Shown: one piece after another, positions 9,253 to 18,524 of the stretch
Position numbering within the stretch: position 1 is the stretch's first letter
How the letters are laid out: every line of letters begins with the position of its first letter
Source of the DNA: Candidatus Eisenbacteria bacterium
Lineage (GTDB): Bacteria > Desulfobacterota > Binatia > DP-6
Direction: 5' to 3'
DNA: 64,000 nucleotides
Assembly (NCBI GenBank): GCA_035577985.1
Contig: DATJZY010000042.1
Location: forward strand, 168,898-232,897
Notes under the pieces: generated by a model
Database searches by the model: none
What the model was told of the DNA's origin: nothing
What the model saw: only the letters and a program-made list of their open reading frames with translations
Position numbers and translations under genes: made by a program

Positions 9253-9332
9253 GGTGACGCGACGCTACCCCGCGCGACGAGCGATCGGAAGGGTGCTTGA
9301 CGGCGCCCCGACGGGCGTGGTCCGAAGGCGCC

Positions 9333-9767
9333 GTGCCCGCACCCCTGACACGCGCAGAGCGCGAAGAGTTCCTGGCCGGCCTGCACGTCGGCATCCTCAC
9401 CGTCGACGAGCCCGGCCGCGGACCGCTGTCCGTCCCCGTGTGGTATCTCTACGAGCCGGGCGGCGAGATCGTCGTCGTGACACGCCCCGAGGCGCGCAAG
9501 GCGCAACTCCTGCGCGATGGCGCGCGGGTCGCGTTCTGCGTCCAGTCCGAGGAGATGCCGCCCAGGTACGTGACCATCCAGGGGCGCGTCCGCTCGGCGA
9601 CGCCCGCCGACGTCGCGCGCGACGTGAAGCCCGTCGTCCGCAAGTACCTCGGAGCCGAAGTCGGCGACGCGTACGTCGACAACACGCGGCCGAACGGGAC
9701 GAACGAGATCGTGGTCCGCATCCGCCCCGAGCGGTGGTACTCGCGCGACTTCGGCAGGACGGCCTGA
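9333..9767 (+). CDS. Pyridoxamine 5'-phosphate oxidase-fold flavin/F420 protein
   Basis: A 144-residue product from GTG 9333 (VPAPLTRAEREEFL); a TTG 36 bases upstream is possible but adds residues unlike the family. The sequence L-H-V-G-I-L-T-V...L-S-V-P-V-W-Y, followed by V-T-R-P-E-A-R-K and V-T-I-Q-G-R-V, is the split beta-barrel of the PNPOx-like superfamily. It probably binds FMN, heme or F420 and acts as a reductase or oxidase. The active substrate cannot be inferred. It ends 142 bases before the cytochrome gene at 9910. Confidence 0.8.
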   Translation: MPAPLTRAEREEFLAGLHVGILTVDEPGRGPLSVPVWYLYEPGGEIVVVTRPEARKAQLLRDGARVAFCVQSEEMPPRYVTIQGRVRSATPADVARDVKPVVRKYLGAEVGDAYVDNTRPNGTNEIVVRIRPERWYSRDFGRTA

Positions 9768-9865
9768 TGGGGATTCTTTGCCGAGGTTGGTTCGCGCCTT
9801 CAGGAAGCCCCCTCGCCCATTTTGTCGCCCCTGCGAGACGGGTCGCGTCCCGGCATGCCTCATCG

Positions 9866-9881
9866 CGGCACGGCGGTTGCT
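9866..9881 (+). promoter_or_regulatory. Sigma-54-type promoter for cytochrome c gene
   Basis: CGGCACGGCGGTTGCT matches TGGCACG-N4-TTGCW with one mismatch and has exactly 10 bases between GG (9867-9868) and GC (9879-9880). The predicted start site near 9892 leaves an 18-base leader containing GGGAGGA before ATG 9910. This is the best-placed of the set. Confidence 0.72.
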
Positions 9882-9909
9882 CCGACGCCGCACGAAAGGG
9901 AGGACCTCG

Positions 9910-10308
9910 ATGCGTGGAATCTCGACGACGGCCCTGATCGCTGCACTGCTTCTCGCCGGCACGGTCGCCCGCGCGGAGGACGTTGCGGGCAAGCAGACCT
10001 ACCTGCGCTACTGCGGCGCGTGTCACGGGCCCGACGGAAGGGGCGACGGGATCGCGGGCACGTTCATGCGCCCGAAGCCGACCGATCTCACGCAGATCGC
10101 CAAGAAGAACGGCGGGGAGTTCCCGGTGACGCGCGTGATGGCCGACATCGACGGCCGCAATACGGTGCGCGCGCACGGCGACCCGCAGATGCCGGTCTGG
10201 GGCGAGATCTTCCGCGAGGAGGCGGGATCGCCGCAGGGGCCGCAGAACGAGGCACGCTCCAAGGTCGTGGCAATCACCGAGTACGTGCGCTCGATTCAGC
10301 AGAAGTAG
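9910..10308 (+). CDS. Mono-heme cytochrome c, periplasmic
   Basis: A 132-residue protein from ATG 9910, preceded by GGGAGGACC. A signal peptide (MRGISTTALIAALLLAG...RAE) is followed by a single heme motif, C-G-A-C-H, after Y-L-R-Y. A region with M-P-V-W-G-E-I-F probably supplies the distal Met ligand, as in class I cytochromes of the cbb3/CoxB-associated type. It is a likely periplasmic electron carrier. A strong sigma-54-like promoter precedes it, linking it to the stress/EET genes further right. Confidence 0.9.
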   Translation: MRGISTTALIAALLLAGTVARAEDVAGKQTYLRYCGACHGPDGRGDGIAGTFMRPKPTDLTQIAKKNGGEFPVTRVMADIDGRNTVRAHGDPQMPVWGEIFREEAGSPQGPQNEARSKVVAITEYVRSIQQK

Positions 10309-10366
10309 GGCGACCGCCGGCGTCCCGATCCTCGGAAGGAGCTGGCCGCGCAGGAGCGGGCCTGCC

Positions 10367-10382
10367 TGGCCGGAAACTTGCT
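10367..10382 (+). promoter_or_regulatory. Sigma-54-type promoter for 93-residue protein
   Basis: TGGCCGGAAACTTGCT has GG at 10368-10369, 10 bases, GC at 10380-10381 and the full TTGCT -12 box. The -24 box has two mismatches. The predicted start at about 10393 is only 2 bases before ATG 10395, implying a leaderless or nearly leaderless mRNA. Confidence 0.6.
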
Positions 10383-10394
10383 TCGTCGTGGGGT

Positions 10395-10676
10395 ATGACG
10401 ACGATCCCTCTCCTCTCCGCGACCCAACGATCTGGGCGTCCCACGCCCGAGCAACGGCTCATGGCCGCCGTCCTCGACGACGCGATCCGCATCTATCGCC
10501 ATCCGGGTGCGGCGAAGCGATTGCCGAGCGTACACGCGGCGGAGGCGTGGATCCGATCGGACGACCATAGTTGGCCCTTCGCGTTCGTGCCCCTCTGCGA
10601 GCATCTCGGCTTCGATCCGCACGCGATCCGAGCGACGCTGGAGCGGGAGCGCCTCGACCGGATGCTGGCCGCCTGA
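10395..10676 (+). CDS. Conserved small protein of unknown function
   Basis: A 93-residue soluble protein (MTTIPLLSATQ...). The core R-L-M-A-A-V-L-D-D-A-I...A-E-A-W-I-R-S-D-D-H-S-W-P-F-A-F...L-C-E-H-L-G-F-D-P resembles a small family I know only as hypothetical in deltaproteobacteria-like genomes. There the motif is close to LMLAVLEDA, a WPFSF block and C-xx-LG-DP. The last part could be a helix-turn-helix-like segment, making DNA binding possible but unproven. A sigma-54-like site lies immediately upstream. Confidence 0.72.
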   Translation: MTTIPLLSATQRSGRPTPEQRLMAAVLDDAIRIYRHPGAAKRLPSVHAAEAWIRSDDHSWPFAFVPLCEHLGFDPHAIRATLERERLDRMLAA

Positions 10677-10693
10677 GGCGCCGCCCCGGCGCC
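10677..10693. terminator. GC hairpin immediately after stop codon
   Basis: GGCGCCG-CCC-CGGCGCC forms a perfect 7-bp stem starting one base after the TGA of the 93-residue gene. It sits in the 190-base gap before the convergent groEL end. There is no T run. The remainder of that gap shows nothing else. Confidence 0.4.
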
Positions 10694-10866
10694 AGATGCG
10701 ATGCGGCACCGGCGAGTGCGGGCATTTGCTACCTCGGGTCGCGCTACGTTCTGCGGGACGGGCCCGTCTTCTCGCTGGCACCGTTCGAGACGATTCCGAC
10801 GCCTTCGGGAACCCGGCCGGCACCTGGGCGTCGACCTGCCACTGACGGCGACGGGCGAACCGGCCG

Positions 10867-12486
10867 CTATGCCATCTCGGGCATCCCAGGCGCCGGTGTC
10901 TTCTTCTCCGGGATTTCGGTGAGCGTCGCCTCCGTCAACAGGAGCACGCTCGCGACCGAGACGGCATTCTCGAGCGCGATACGAACCACCTTCGTCGGGT
11001 CGATGATGCCCGCTTCGAAGAGGTCGACGTAGCAGCCGCGGGCGGCGTCGTATCCATGGGCGCCGGTGCCCGCGCGCATGCGCTCGACCACGACGCCACC
11101 GTCCGCGCCCGAGTTGGCGGCGATCTGCCGCGTCGGTGCCTCGAGTGCGAGCCGCAGCATGCGCATGCCCGTGCGCTCGTCACCTTCGGCGCCTTGCTCG
11201 TCGCGTTCGACCACATCGATCGCGCGCAGCAGCGCCAGGCCGCAGCCGGGCACGATGCCCTCCGCGAGCGCCGCGCGCGTCGCGCTGATGGCGTCCTCGA
11301 AGGCTTCCTTCCGGCTCTTGAGCTCGGCCTCGGTCGCCGCGCCCACCCGGATCACGGCGACGCCTCCCGCCAGCTTCGCCAGGCGTTCCTGAAGCTTCTC
11401 CTTGTCGTAGTCGCTCGTGCTGCGCCCGATCTCGGCACGAATCTGGTCGGCCCGGCCGGCAATCGCCTTCGCGTCCCCGCGCCCGCCGATGATGGTGGTG
11501 TGGTCCTTGGTGACGACGACGCGCGACGCGCGTCCGAGGTCGGCCAGGGTGACGTGCTCGAGCTTCTGGCCGAGCTCCTCGGCGATGAGGCGCCCGCCCG
11601 TCAGGATCGCCATGTCGTCGAGCATCGCCTTGCGCCGGTCGCCGAACCCGGGCGCCTTGACGGCGACTGCGGTCAAAGTCCCCCGCAGCTTGTTTACCAC
11701 CAGCGTCGCGAGGGCCTCGCCCTCGATCTCCTCGGCCACGAGCAACAGGGGGCGGCCGGCCTTCACCACCTGCTCGAGCACGGGCAGCAGATTGTGCATG
11801 AGGACGATCTTCTTCTCGTGAAGCAGGATGCACGGCTCTTCGAGGACGCACTCCATGCGCTCGGGATCGGAGACGAAGTACGGCGAGAGATAACCGCGAT
11901 CGAACTGCATCCCCTGCACGACCTCGAGCGCGGTCTCGGTGCCCTTGGCCTCTTCGACCGTGATCACACCCTCGGGGCCGACCTTGTCGACCGCGTCGGC
12001 CACGAGCGCACCCATGCGGGTGTCGTTGTGCGCCGAGATGGTCGCGACCTGCTCGCGCTCGCGGTGGCCGGCGAGCGGGCGGGAGAGATCCTTCAGCGCG
12101 CCGGTCACGAGGGCGCAGGCACGATCGAGCCCGCGCTTGAGGTCGATCGCGCTCGCGCCCGCCGCGATGTTGCGTATACCCTCGACGAGGATCGCGTGCG
12201 CGAGGATCGTCGCCGTGCTGGTCCCGTCGCCGACCAGCTCGCCGGTCTTGGACGCCGCCTCGCGCAGCATGCGGGCACCCAGATTCTCCTCGGGATCGTC
12301 GAGCTCGACCTCCTTCGCGATCGTGACGCCGTCGTTGCAGACGACCGGGCTCCCCCACTTCTTCTCGATGAGCACGCACTTCGACTTCGGGCCGAGGGTG
12401 ACGCGCACCGCGTCGGCCAGCGCGCTCGCGCCGCGCAGGATCTTCTCGCGCGCGCTCGAGCGGAAGAGGAGCTGCTTCGACGCCAC
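10867..12486 (-). CDS. groEL: Chaperonin GroEL, divergent paralogue
   Basis: A 539-residue 60-kDa chaperonin from ATG 12486. It carries the equatorial ATP-binding block V-T-L-G-P-K, the motif G-D-G-T-S-T-A-T (consensus GDGTTTAT, with Ser replacing Thr), apical-domain residues and C-terminal equatorial block A-A-N-S-G-A-D-G. It ends [12 protein letters not shown], without the usual Gly-Gly-Met tail. No groES lies next to it, and it follows the coiled-coil gene by 3 bases, sharing its sigma-54-like promoter. This suggests a specialised, stress-induced copy, with a housekeeping groESL elsewhere. The fold assignment is certain; the specialisation is inferred. Confidence 0.95.
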   Translation of the reverse strand: MASKQLLFRSSAREKILRGASALADAVRVTLGPKSKCVLIEKKWGSPVVCNDGVTIAKEVELDDPEENLGARMLREAASKTGELVGDGTSTATILAHAILVEGIRNIAAGASAIDLKRGLDRACALVTGALKDLSRPLAGHREREQVATISAHNDTRMGALVADAVDKVGPEGVITVEEAKGTETALEVVQGMQFDRGYLSPYFVSDPERMECVLEEPCILLHEKKIVLMHNLLPVLEQVVKAGRPLLLVAEEIEGEALATLVVNKLRGTLTAVAVKAPGFGDRRKAMLDDMAILTGGRLIAEELGQKLEHVTLADLGRASRVVVTKDHTTIIGGRGDAKAIAGRADQIRAEIGRSTSDYDKEKLQERLAKLAGGVAVIRVGAATEAELKSRKEAFEDAISATRAALAEGIVPGCGLALLRAIDVVERDEQGAEGDERTGMRMLRLALEAPTRQIAANSGADGGVVVERMRAGTGAHGYDAARGCYVDLFEAGIIDPTKVVRIALENAVSVASVLLLTEATLTEIPEKKTPAPGMPEMA

Positions 12487-12489
12487 CCG

Positions 12490-12876
12490 CTAGCCCTGGG
12501 CCGAGGGCAGCGCGTCGTGGAGCTGCTCCCTCAGCTCTTCGATGCGGCGCTCGAGGTCGCCGACGCGGCGCTCGAGCCCCGCCATCTGCCGGAGCACCTT
12601 CGAAACATCGTCCGTCCCCGCGACGCCGAGCTGCGCGCGAACGCCGCGCTCCAAAGTCGCGATGCGGCGCTCGAACTCACGTTCGGCCCCCTTCAGCCGG
12701 GTCGCGATCTCCCGGCGTACCGCGGCCGAATCCGTCGTGAGGTCGGCCCGGGCACGGCGCACGAACTGCCGCACCTGCTTTTCGACCCGGCCGATCGTCT
12801 GCTTGCCGTCGCGCTGGATCCTCGTCACCGCCTCGCGGATGCTCGCTCCGGGGCTGCCATTCACGCTCTTCGCCAT
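12490..12876 (-). CDS. Coiled-coil, phasin-like protein
   Basis: A 128-residue protein from ATG 12876, chosen because AGGAGGAAGG lies just upstream. It is almost entirely charged amphipathic helix. The N-terminal half has a phasin-like pattern ([15 protein letters not shown]). The C-terminal heptads ([19 protein letters not shown]) form a clear coiled coil. Proteins like this coat storage granules or act as membrane-scaffold partners. It is the first gene of the operon with groEL, so a role protecting or organising clients under stress is possible. Confidence 0.75.
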   Translation of the reverse strand: MAKSVNGSPGASIREAVTRIQRDGKQTIGRVEKQVRQFVRRARADLTTDSAAVRREIATRLKGAEREFERRIATLERGVRAQLGVAGTDDVSKVLRQMAGLERRVGDLERRIEELREQLHDALPSAQG

Positions 12877-12901
12877 TGGCCTTCCTCCTGCAGGCCAAGG
12901 A

Positions 12902-12917
12902 AGCACCTCGCATGCCA
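12902..12917 (-). promoter_or_regulatory. Sigma-54-type promoter for phasin-like/groEL operon
   Basis: On the minus strand, TGGCATGCGAGGTGCT has GG and GC separated by exactly 10 bases and two mismatches to consensus. The predicted start near 12891 gives a short leader carrying AGGAGGAAGG before ATG 12876, a consistent geometry. Confidence 0.65.
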
Positions 12918-12990
12918 TGGACAAGGCAGCCCCGGGCCGCGAGCCGTCGTGAACGCTTCTCAGGATCGGGAGGCCCCGCGCGTGGTCGCC

Positions 12991-13533
12991 TCAGATCCAA
13001 GATTCCTTCATGCCCAGCTCGTAGGCGATCGCCGTCACCACGACGCTGCCGCCGCCGACGATCGGGAGGCAGAGCAGGAAGGCCCCGAGCGGCGGGGCGT
13101 AGACGGGGGCCGCGAAGAGCCAGGCGCCGACCATGAAGTCGAGCTGGTCGAAGCCGAGCCACGGCTCGCCCGGCGCGATCGCGATGCGGCGCTTGAAGAA
13201 CGATTTGACCGCGTCACCGACGCCCGTTCCGAGGCCGAGGGCGGCGCCGAGCCAGCCGGGCAACGTGTCGTAGCCGACCGGAGCCAGCCCGCGCAGAATG
13301 CCCGCGTCGGACAGCAGCTGCTGTCCGAGGAAGACGAGCGCGCCGACCACCGTTCCCGCGACGACCCCCCGCCACGTCTTGTGCGCCCCGAGAAGCCGCT
13401 GGCCGGCGAACATGCGGCCGCCGTCGAGCGGCCGATCGAGCCAGGCGAGGTGTCCGCGCACGAAGACCGGCGCCATGTTCGCGAGGTAGGCGGGCACGAA
13501 GAACCACAGCGTCTGTACGAGCGTGGCATCCAT
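12991..13533 (-). CDS. carS: CDP-archaeol synthase (CarS/DUF46) homologue
   Basis: A 180-residue integral membrane protein from ATG 13533, with about five hydrophobic segments. The signature [13 protein letters not shown] and the later [11 protein letters not shown] are hallmarks of the CarS/DUF46 family. In archaea CarS transfers CMP from CTP onto digeranylgeranylglycerol phosphate. Bacterial members exist, but their substrate is less clear; it could activate an unusual glycerolipid or phosphatidic acid. It has its own sigma-54-like promoter, divergent from the acetyl-CoA synthetase operon. The promoter position supports ATG 13533 over an in-frame ATG 30 bases upstream. Confidence 0.82.
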   Translation of the reverse strand: MDATLVQTLWFFVPAYLANMAPVFVRGHLAWLDRPLDGGRMFAGQRLLGAHKTWRGVVAGTVVGALVFLGQQLLSDAGILRGLAPVGYDTLPGWLGAALGLGTGVGDAVKSFFKRRIAIAPGEPWLGFDQLDFMVGAWLFAAPVYAPPLGAFLLCLPIVGGGSVVVTAIAYELGMKESWI

Positions 13534-13551
13534 GGTTCCACCGCCGAAGAG

Positions 13552-13567
13552 AGCAACCGGCATGCCG
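13552..13567 (-). promoter_or_regulatory. Sigma-54-type promoter for carS homologue
   Basis: On the minus strand, CGGCATGCCGGTTGCT has 10 bases between GG and GC, a full TTGCT box and two mismatches in the -24 box. The predicted start at about 13541 is 8 bases before ATG 13533. Confidence 0.6.
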
Positions 13568-13632
13568 CGCCACCGCCCCACCCAAGGGAAGGTCTTCCCA
13601 AATCTGATACGGGCCGCCCCACGGTCCGCACG

Positions 13633-13651
13633 AAGGGACGGAACGTCCCTT
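13633..13651. promoter_or_regulatory. Inverted repeat overlapping the acs promoter
   Basis: AAGGGACG-GAA-CGTCCCTT is a perfect 8-bp inverted repeat. Its right half overlaps the sigma-54-like promoter at 13639-13654. This could be an operator whose occupancy blocks the promoter, or a chance palindrome. Confidence 0.4.
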
Positions 13652-13654
13652 GCA
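13639..13654 (+). promoter_or_regulatory. Sigma-54-type promoter for acs-pdh operon
   Basis: CGGAACGTCCCTTGCA has GG (13640-13641), 10 bases, GC (13652-13653) and a perfect TTGCA box, with two mismatches in the -24 box. The predicted start near 13665 is 7 bases before ATG 13672, which has no visible Shine-Dalgarno sequence. Confidence 0.6.
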
Positions 13655-13671
13655 CCCGGCGCTTCTCGACG

Positions 13672-15438
13672 ATGCAGGAGGACCGCGCCCGGATCCACAA
13701 GCCAGCACGCTTCCGTGTCCCGCCGAACCTCACCGACTACGACGCGGCGTGTGCGGCGTTTCGTTGGGAGGAGGCGCGAGCGGAGCTCGAAGGCCTGCCC
13801 GACGGCGGCCTCAACATCGCGCACGAGGCGGTCTTCCGGCACGTCGCCGCGGGGCGCGGCGACCGGATCGCGCTCCGCTGGCTCGGGCGCGGCGGCGGGC
13901 GTCGCGAAGTCACTTACGCGGAGCTCGCCGATCTCACGGGTCGGTTCGCAGCGGTGCTCGACGACCTCGGCGTCCGCGGCGGCGATCGCGTCTATGCGCT
14001 GCTCGGCCGCGTGCCCGAGCTGTTCGCGGTGGCGCTCGGCACGCTCGCCCACGGCGCCGTCTTCTGCCCGCTCTTCTCGGCGTTCGGCCCCGAGCCGATC
14101 CGTGCCCGGCTCGCGCTCGGCGGCGCGCGCGTGCTGGTCACGACCGAGGCGATCCATCGGCGCAAGGTCGAAGCGCTGCGATCGGCGCTCCCCGAGCTCG
14201 AGCACGTCCTGCTGGCCGGTGAGCTCGGCGCCGTGACGACGGTGCCCGGCACGCGCGATCTCGCCACCCTGCTGCGCGCCGCGACGCCCCGTCGCGCCGT
14301 CGCCCCTACGCGCCCCGAGACGCCGGCGCTCCTGCACTTCACCAGCGGAACGACCGGCCGGCCGAAGGGTGCGCTGCACGTCCACGAGGCGGTCGTCGCG
14401 CATCACGCGACGGGGCGCCTCGCCTTGGATCTGCATCCCGACGACGTCTACTGGTGCACGGCGGACCCCGGCTGGGTCACGGGCACCTCCTACGGGATCG
14501 TGGCACCGCTCGCCCTCGGCACCACCTGCGTGGTGGACGAAGCGGAGTTCGACGTCGGCCGCTGGTACGACACGCTCGCCCGCGAGCGCATCACGGTCTG
14601 GTACACCGCGCCCACCGCGATCCGACTGCTCATGAAGGCCGGAGCCGCCGAGGCGCGCGCGCGCGATCTCTCGGCGCTGCGCTTCCTCGCGAGCGTCGGC
14701 GAGCCGCTCAACGCCGAGGCCGTGATCTGGAGCCACGAGACCTTCGGGATCCCGTTCCACGACAACTGGTGGCAGACCGAGACGGGCGGCATCATGATCG
14801 CGAACTTCGCCGCCATGGAGGTGCGCCCCGGCTCGATGGGGCGCCCGCTGCCCGGCGTCACCGCCGCGATCGTGCGCCGCGAGGCCGGCGGCGGCGCCGC
14901 CGTCGTGCACGAGCCCGACGTGCAGGGCGAGCTCGCGCTCGCGCCCGGATGGCCGTCGATGTTCCGCGGCTACTGGCACGAGGACGAGCGCTATCGAAAG
15001 TGCTTCGCCGGCGGCTGGTACCTCACCGGCGATCTCGCGCGCCGCGACGCCGACGGCTACTTCTGGTTCGTCGGACGCGGCGATGACGTCATCAAGACGT
15101 CGGGACACCTCATCGGGCCGTTCGAGGTGGAGAGTGTGCTGATGGAGCATCCGGCGGTCGCCGAAGCGGGCGTGATCGGCAAGCCCGATCCGGTCGCGAT
15201 GGAGATCGTGAAGGCCTTCGTCACCCTGAAGCCCGGCGTCGATCCGACCGACGCCCTCGCGCGCGAGATCGTCGCTCACGCGCGCAAGCGGCTGGGCGCC
15301 GTCGTCGCCCCGAAGGAGCTCGAGTTCCGCTCGACGCTGCCGCGCACGCGCAGCGGCAAGATCATGCGCCGCCTCCTGCGGGCGCGGGAGCTCGGTCTTC
15401 CGGAGGGCGACACGTCGATGCTGGAGGACCCGGTGTGA
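13672..15438 (+). CDS. acs: Acetyl-CoA synthetase-type AMP-forming acyl-CoA ligase
   Basis: A 588-residue cytosolic enzyme ([26 protein letters not shown]). It has the P-loop [23 protein letters not shown] and N-W-W-Q-T-E-T-G-G as in acetate-activating enzymes. The hinge block G-W-Y-L-T-G-D is followed by D-D-V-I-K-T-S-G-H, and the C-terminal [10 protein letters not shown] carries the catalytic, acetylation-sensitive Lys. It makes acetyl-CoA from acetate, ATP and CoA. It is first in a tight operon with the 2-oxoacid dehydrogenase E1 and E2 genes (4-base overlap), so the operon gathers two routes to acyl-CoA. It is shorter than E. coli Acs (652 residues). Propionate cannot be excluded as substrate. 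Confidence 0.92.
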   Translation: MQEDRARIHKPARFRVPPNLTDYDAACAAFRWEEARAELEGLPDGGLNIAHEAVFRHVAAGRGDRIALRWLGRGGGRREVTYAELADLTGRFAAVLDDLGVRGGDRVYALLGRVPELFAVALGTLAHGAVFCPLFSAFGPEPIRARLALGGARVLVTTEAIHRRKVEALRSALPELEHVLLAGELGAVTTVPGTRDLATLLRAATPRRAVAPTRPETPALLHFTSGTTGRPKGALHVHEAVVAHHATGRLALDLHPDDVYWCTADPGWVTGTSYGIVAPLALGTTCVVDEAEFDVGRWYDTLARERITVWYTAPTAIRLLMKAGAAEARARDLSALRFLASVGEPLNAEAVIWSHETFGIPFHDNWWQTETGGIMIANFAAMEVRPGSMGRPLPGVTAAIVRREAGGGAAVVHEPDVQGELALAPGWPSMFRGYWHEDERYRKCFAGGWYLTGDLARRDADGYFWFVGRGDDVIKTSGHLIGPFEVESVLMEHPAVAEAGVIGKPDPVAMEIVKAFVTLKPGVDPTDALAREIVAHARKRLGAVVAPKELEFRSTLPRTRSGKIMRRLLRARELGLPEGDTSMLEDPV

Positions 15439-16412
15439 CCGACGATCGTGCCGCGCTGCGCGAGATGCTGCGCATCCGACGCTTCGAGGAGAAGGCCGCG
15501 GAGCTCTACACGCAGGGCAAGATCCGCGGCTTCCTGCACCTGTGCATCGGCGAGGAGGCCGTCTCGGTCGGCACCCTCGCCGCGCTGTCGGCCAGCGACA
15601 ACGTGGTGTCGACCTATCGCGAGCACGGCCACGCCCTCGCACGCGGCGTCCCCATGGCCGCGCTGATGGCGGAGCTCTTCGGCAAGGTGACCGGGTGCTG
15701 CCGCGGGCGCGGCGGCTCGATGCATTTCTTCGACGTCGGGCGCCGCTTCTACGGCGGGAACGCGATCGTGGGCGGGGGCCTCCCGCTCGCCGTCGGCCTC
15801 GCCCTCGCCGACCAGATGCAGCAACGCGCCGCCATCACGCTGTGCCTGTTCGGTGACGGCGCCGTCGCCGAGGGCGAGTTCCACGAAGCGATGAACCTCG
15901 CCGCGCTCTGGCGGCTCCCCGTCCTGTTCTTGTGCGAGAACAACCTCTATGCGATGGGCACCCACGTCGCGCGGCACCAGGCGCAGCCCGACATCGCGCG
16001 CAAGGCCGACGGCTACGGTGTCCCCGCCGAGGCGGTGAACGGGATGGACCTGCACGCCGTGGAGACGGCGGTCGCGGCGCACGGAGCCGCGATCCGGAAC
16101 GGCGGTGGACCGCGCTTGATCGAGGCACGAACCTATCGCTTTCGCGCCCACTCGATGTACGACCCCGAGCTCTACCGCACCAAGGCCGAGGTCGAGCAGT
16201 GGAAGCTGCGCGACCCCCTCCCGGCGTTCGCGGCGACGTTGCGGAGCGCAGGGCGGCTCGACGACGCCGGTTTCGCGGCGCTCGAGACCGAGGTCGCGGC
16301 CGAGATCGCCGCCGCGGTCGCCGCGGCCGAGGCGGCGGCGTGGGAGCCGCTCGACGGCCTGGTGCGCGACGTCTACACCGCCGACGCGCCGGAGACGACG
16401 TCGTGCGCATGA
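15435..16412 (+). CDS. pdhA: 2-oxoacid (pyruvate/acetoin) dehydrogenase E1 alpha
   Basis: A 325-residue protein from GTG 15435, overlapping the synthetase stop by 4 bases. The thiamine diphosphate motif [17 protein letters not shown]...E-N-N-L-Y-A-M-G-T is intact, with the earlier G-R-G-G-S-M-H-F-F block and C-terminal [10 protein letters not shown]. It pairs with the beta subunit downstream as a heterotetrameric decarboxylase feeding the E2 lipoyl arm. Sequence style fits pyruvate or acetoin dehydrogenases. No E3 is present in the operon; a housekeeping one would be needed. Confidence 0.92.
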   Translation: MTDDRAALREMLRIRRFEEKAAELYTQGKIRGFLHLCIGEEAVSVGTLAALSASDNVVSTYREHGHALARGVPMAALMAELFGKVTGCCRGRGGSMHFFDVGRRFYGGNAIVGGGLPLAVGLALADQMQQRAAITLCLFGDGAVAEGEFHEAMNLAALWRLPVLFLCENNLYAMGTHVARHQAQPDIARKADGYGVPAEAVNGMDLHAVETAVAAHGAAIRNGGGPRLIEARTYRFRAHSMYDPELYRTKAEVEQWKLRDPLPAFAATLRSAGRLDDAGFAALETEVAAEIAAAVAAAEAAAWEPLDGLVRDVYTADAPETTSCA

Positions 16413-17383
16413 CCTATCGCGAGGCCGTTCGCTCGGCGCTGCGCGAGATCCTGCGGACCGACGCGCGCGCATTCCTCATGGGCGAGGACGTGGGCGCGTA
16501 CGGAGGCTCGTTCGCGTGCAGCAAGGGGCTACTGGAGGAGTTCGGCCCCGAGCGCGTGCGCGACACCCCGCTCGCGGAGTCCACCTTCCTCGGCGCCGGC
16601 ATCGGAGCCGCCATGGGCGGCATGCGACCGATCGTCGAGATCATGACGGTCAACTTCAGCCTGCTCGCGCTCGACCAGATCGTGAACAACGCCGCCACGC
16701 TCCGGCACATGTCGGGCGGCCAGATCTCGGTCCCGCTCGTCGTCCGCATGGCGACGGGGGGCGGCCGCCAGCTCGCCGCGCAGCACTCGCACAGCCTCGA
16801 GGGATGGTACGCCCACGTGCCCGGCATCCGCGTCGCCGTGCCGGCGACGCCGGCCGACGCGCGCGGTATGCTGCTCGCCGCCATGCGCGAGCCGGACCCC
16901 GTGTTCCTGTTCGAGCCCGCGGTGCTCTACCCCGTCGAGGACGAGGTCGACGAGGCGGCCGGTCCCGCCGATCTGCGCCACGCGCTCGTCCGCCGAGCCG
17001 GACGCGACCTCACGCTCGTCGCCTTCGGCGCCGCGCTGCCGAAGGCGCTGGCCGCCGCCGATGCGCTCGCGCGTGAGGACGTCTCGGCCGAGGTCGTCGA
17101 CGTGCGCGTGCTGCGCCCGCTCGACCTGCCGACGATCGCCGCGTCGGTCGCGCGCACCCGCCGCGCCATCGTGGTCGACGAGGCCTGGCGGACCGGCGGC
17201 TTCGCCGCCGAGATCGCGGCCTCGCTCGCCGAGCAGGTCTTCTACGACCTCGACGCGCCGATCGGCCGGATCTGCGGTGCCGAGGTACCGTTGCCCTATC
17301 CGAAGCACCTCGAGGATGCGGCACTGCCTCAGGCCGCGACCATCGCCGCCGCCGCGCGCGCGCTCATGGGGCGGCATGGCTGA
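16409..17383 (+). CDS. pdhB: 2-oxoacid (pyruvate/acetoin) dehydrogenase E1 beta
   Basis: A 324-residue protein from ATG 16409 (ATGA overlap with E1 alpha). Characteristic blocks are [10 protein letters not shown] near the N-terminus (the Glu contacts thiamine), the central [16 protein letters not shown] and [10 protein letters not shown], and [10 protein letters not shown] in the transketolase C-domain. It forms the second half of the E1 heterotetramer. Its frame ends 8 bases inside the E2 gene, consistent with translational coupling. Confidence 0.93.
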   Translation: MTYREAVRSALREILRTDARAFLMGEDVGAYGGSFACSKGLLEEFGPERVRDTPLAESTFLGAGIGAAMGGMRPIVEIMTVNFSLLALDQIVNNAATLRHMSGGQISVPLVVRMATGGGRQLAAQHSHSLEGWYAHVPGIRVAVPATPADARGMLLAAMREPDPVFLFEPAVLYPVEDEVDEAAGPADLRHALVRRAGRDLTLVAFGAALPKALAAADALAREDVSAEVVDVRVLRPLDLPTIAASVARTRRAIVVDEAWRTGGFAAEIAASLAEQVFYDLDAPIGRICGAEVPLPYPKHLEDAALPQAATIAAAARALMGRHG

Positions 17384-18524
17384 CCTCGTGATGCCGATCC
17401 TCGGCGCCGACATGGAAGCCGGCGTGCTCGTCGCGTGGCGCTGCCGGCCCGGCGATCGGGTGACGCGCGGCGACGTCGTGGCCGAGGTCGAAACCGAGAA
17501 GGGCTTGATCGAGATCGAGGCGTACGAGAGCGGCGTCGTGGAGCGGCACCTCGTCGCTCCCGGAACCAAGGTGCCCGTCGGGACGCCGCTCGCGACGATT
17601 CGCGGCGACGCGGCCCCCGTGTCCGACGGCGCCCCGGCGGCCCTGCCGCCACCCGTCCCCGCACCGCCGCCGGTCCCCGCACCGCCGCCGGTCGTACTTG
17701 CGGTGGGCAGCCCGGCGCCCGCGACGCGCGCGCGCGTCTCGCCGGCCGCACGGCGGCGAGCCGCCGACCTCGGCGTGCGCATCGAGGACGTCGCGGGCAG
17801 CGGACCCGACGCCGCGATCACCGTCGCCGACGTCGAGCATGCCGCCGCCGGGTCGGCCCCGGCCGGCGGCATGCGGCGGGCGATCGCCGCCGCCATGAGC
17901 CGGTCGAAGCGCGAGATTCCCCACTTCTACCTCGCGACCACGGTCGACCTCCGCGCCGCGACCAGCTGGCTGGCGCGAACGAACGGGAGCCGGCCGGTGG
18001 GCGAGCGCCTCCTGCTCGGCCTGCTCTTCGTGAAGGCCGTCGCGCTCGCGCTCCACGACGCGCCCGAGCTGAACGCGGTCTGGCAGGACGGGGGGCCGGT
18101 CGCGCGCGAGGCGGTGCACGTCGGGGTCGCGATCACGCTTCGCGGTGGTGGCCTCGTCGCCCCGGCGCTCCTCGATACCGACCGCCGATCCCTGACCGAG
18201 CTCATGGCCGGCTTCCGGGATCTCGTGAGCCGCGCCCGCGCCGGGCGCCTGCGGGGTTCGGAGCTCGGCAGCCCCACGATCACGGTCACGAGCCTCGGCG
18301 ACAACGGCGTCGAGACCGTCTTCCCCGTGATCTACCCGCCGCAGGTCGCCATCGTGGGCTTCGGCACGGTCGTGCAGCGCCCGTGGTGCGACGGTGGCGC
18401 GGTGGTGGCCGCACCGGTCGTCACCGCGACGCTCGCCGCCGACCATCGCGTGACCGACGGGCATCACGCCGCCGCCTTCCTCGCCGGCGTCGCGCGGCGG
18501 CTCGCTGCCCCGGAGGCGCTATGA
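17376..18524 (+). CDS. pdhC: 2-oxoacid dehydrogenase E2 (dihydrolipoamide acyltransferase)
   Basis: A 382-residue protein. The N-terminal lipoyl domain (1-80) has Lys-42 in [11 protein letters not shown] Pro-Ala-rich hinge (about 90-110) is followed by a peripheral subunit-binding domain with [13 protein letters not shown] and by the catalytic core with H-F-Y-L. The active-site block near the end is D-H-R-V-T-D-G. It transfers the acyl group from E1 to CoA. It is somewhat short for an E2, with one lipoyl domain. Next in the operon comes an unusual ACP-OsmC fusion. Confidence 0.93.
   Translation: MADLVMPILGADMEAGVLVAWRCRPGDRVTRGDVVAEVETEKGLIEIEAYESGVVERHLVAPGTKVPVGTPLATIRGDAAPVSDGAPAALPPPVPAPPPVPAPPPVVLAVGSPAPATRARVSPAARRRAADLGVRIEDVAGSGPDAAITVADVEHAAAGSAPAGGMRRAIAAAMSRSKREIPHFYLATTVDLRAATSWLARTNGSRPVGERLLLGLLFVKAVALALHDAPELNAVWQDGGPVAREAVHVGVAITLRGGGLVAPALLDTDRRSLTELMAGFRDLVSRARAGRLRGSELGSPTITVTSLGDNGVETVFPVIYPPQVAIVGFGTVVQRPWCDGGAVVAAPVVTATLAADHRVTDGHHAAAFLAGVARRLAAPEAL

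Noticed and set aside
9297..9332. TTG 9297 as start of the PNPOx-fold protein
   Set aside because: The extra 12 residues are Pro/Arg-rich and not family-like, and GTG 9333 follows GAAGGCG.
11056..13671. In-frame extension upstream of the acetyl-CoA synthetase
   Set aside because: The stretch before 13672 has no synthetase-like residues and covers groEL and carS on the other strand; the family normally starts near the M-x-D-R-A-R block used here.
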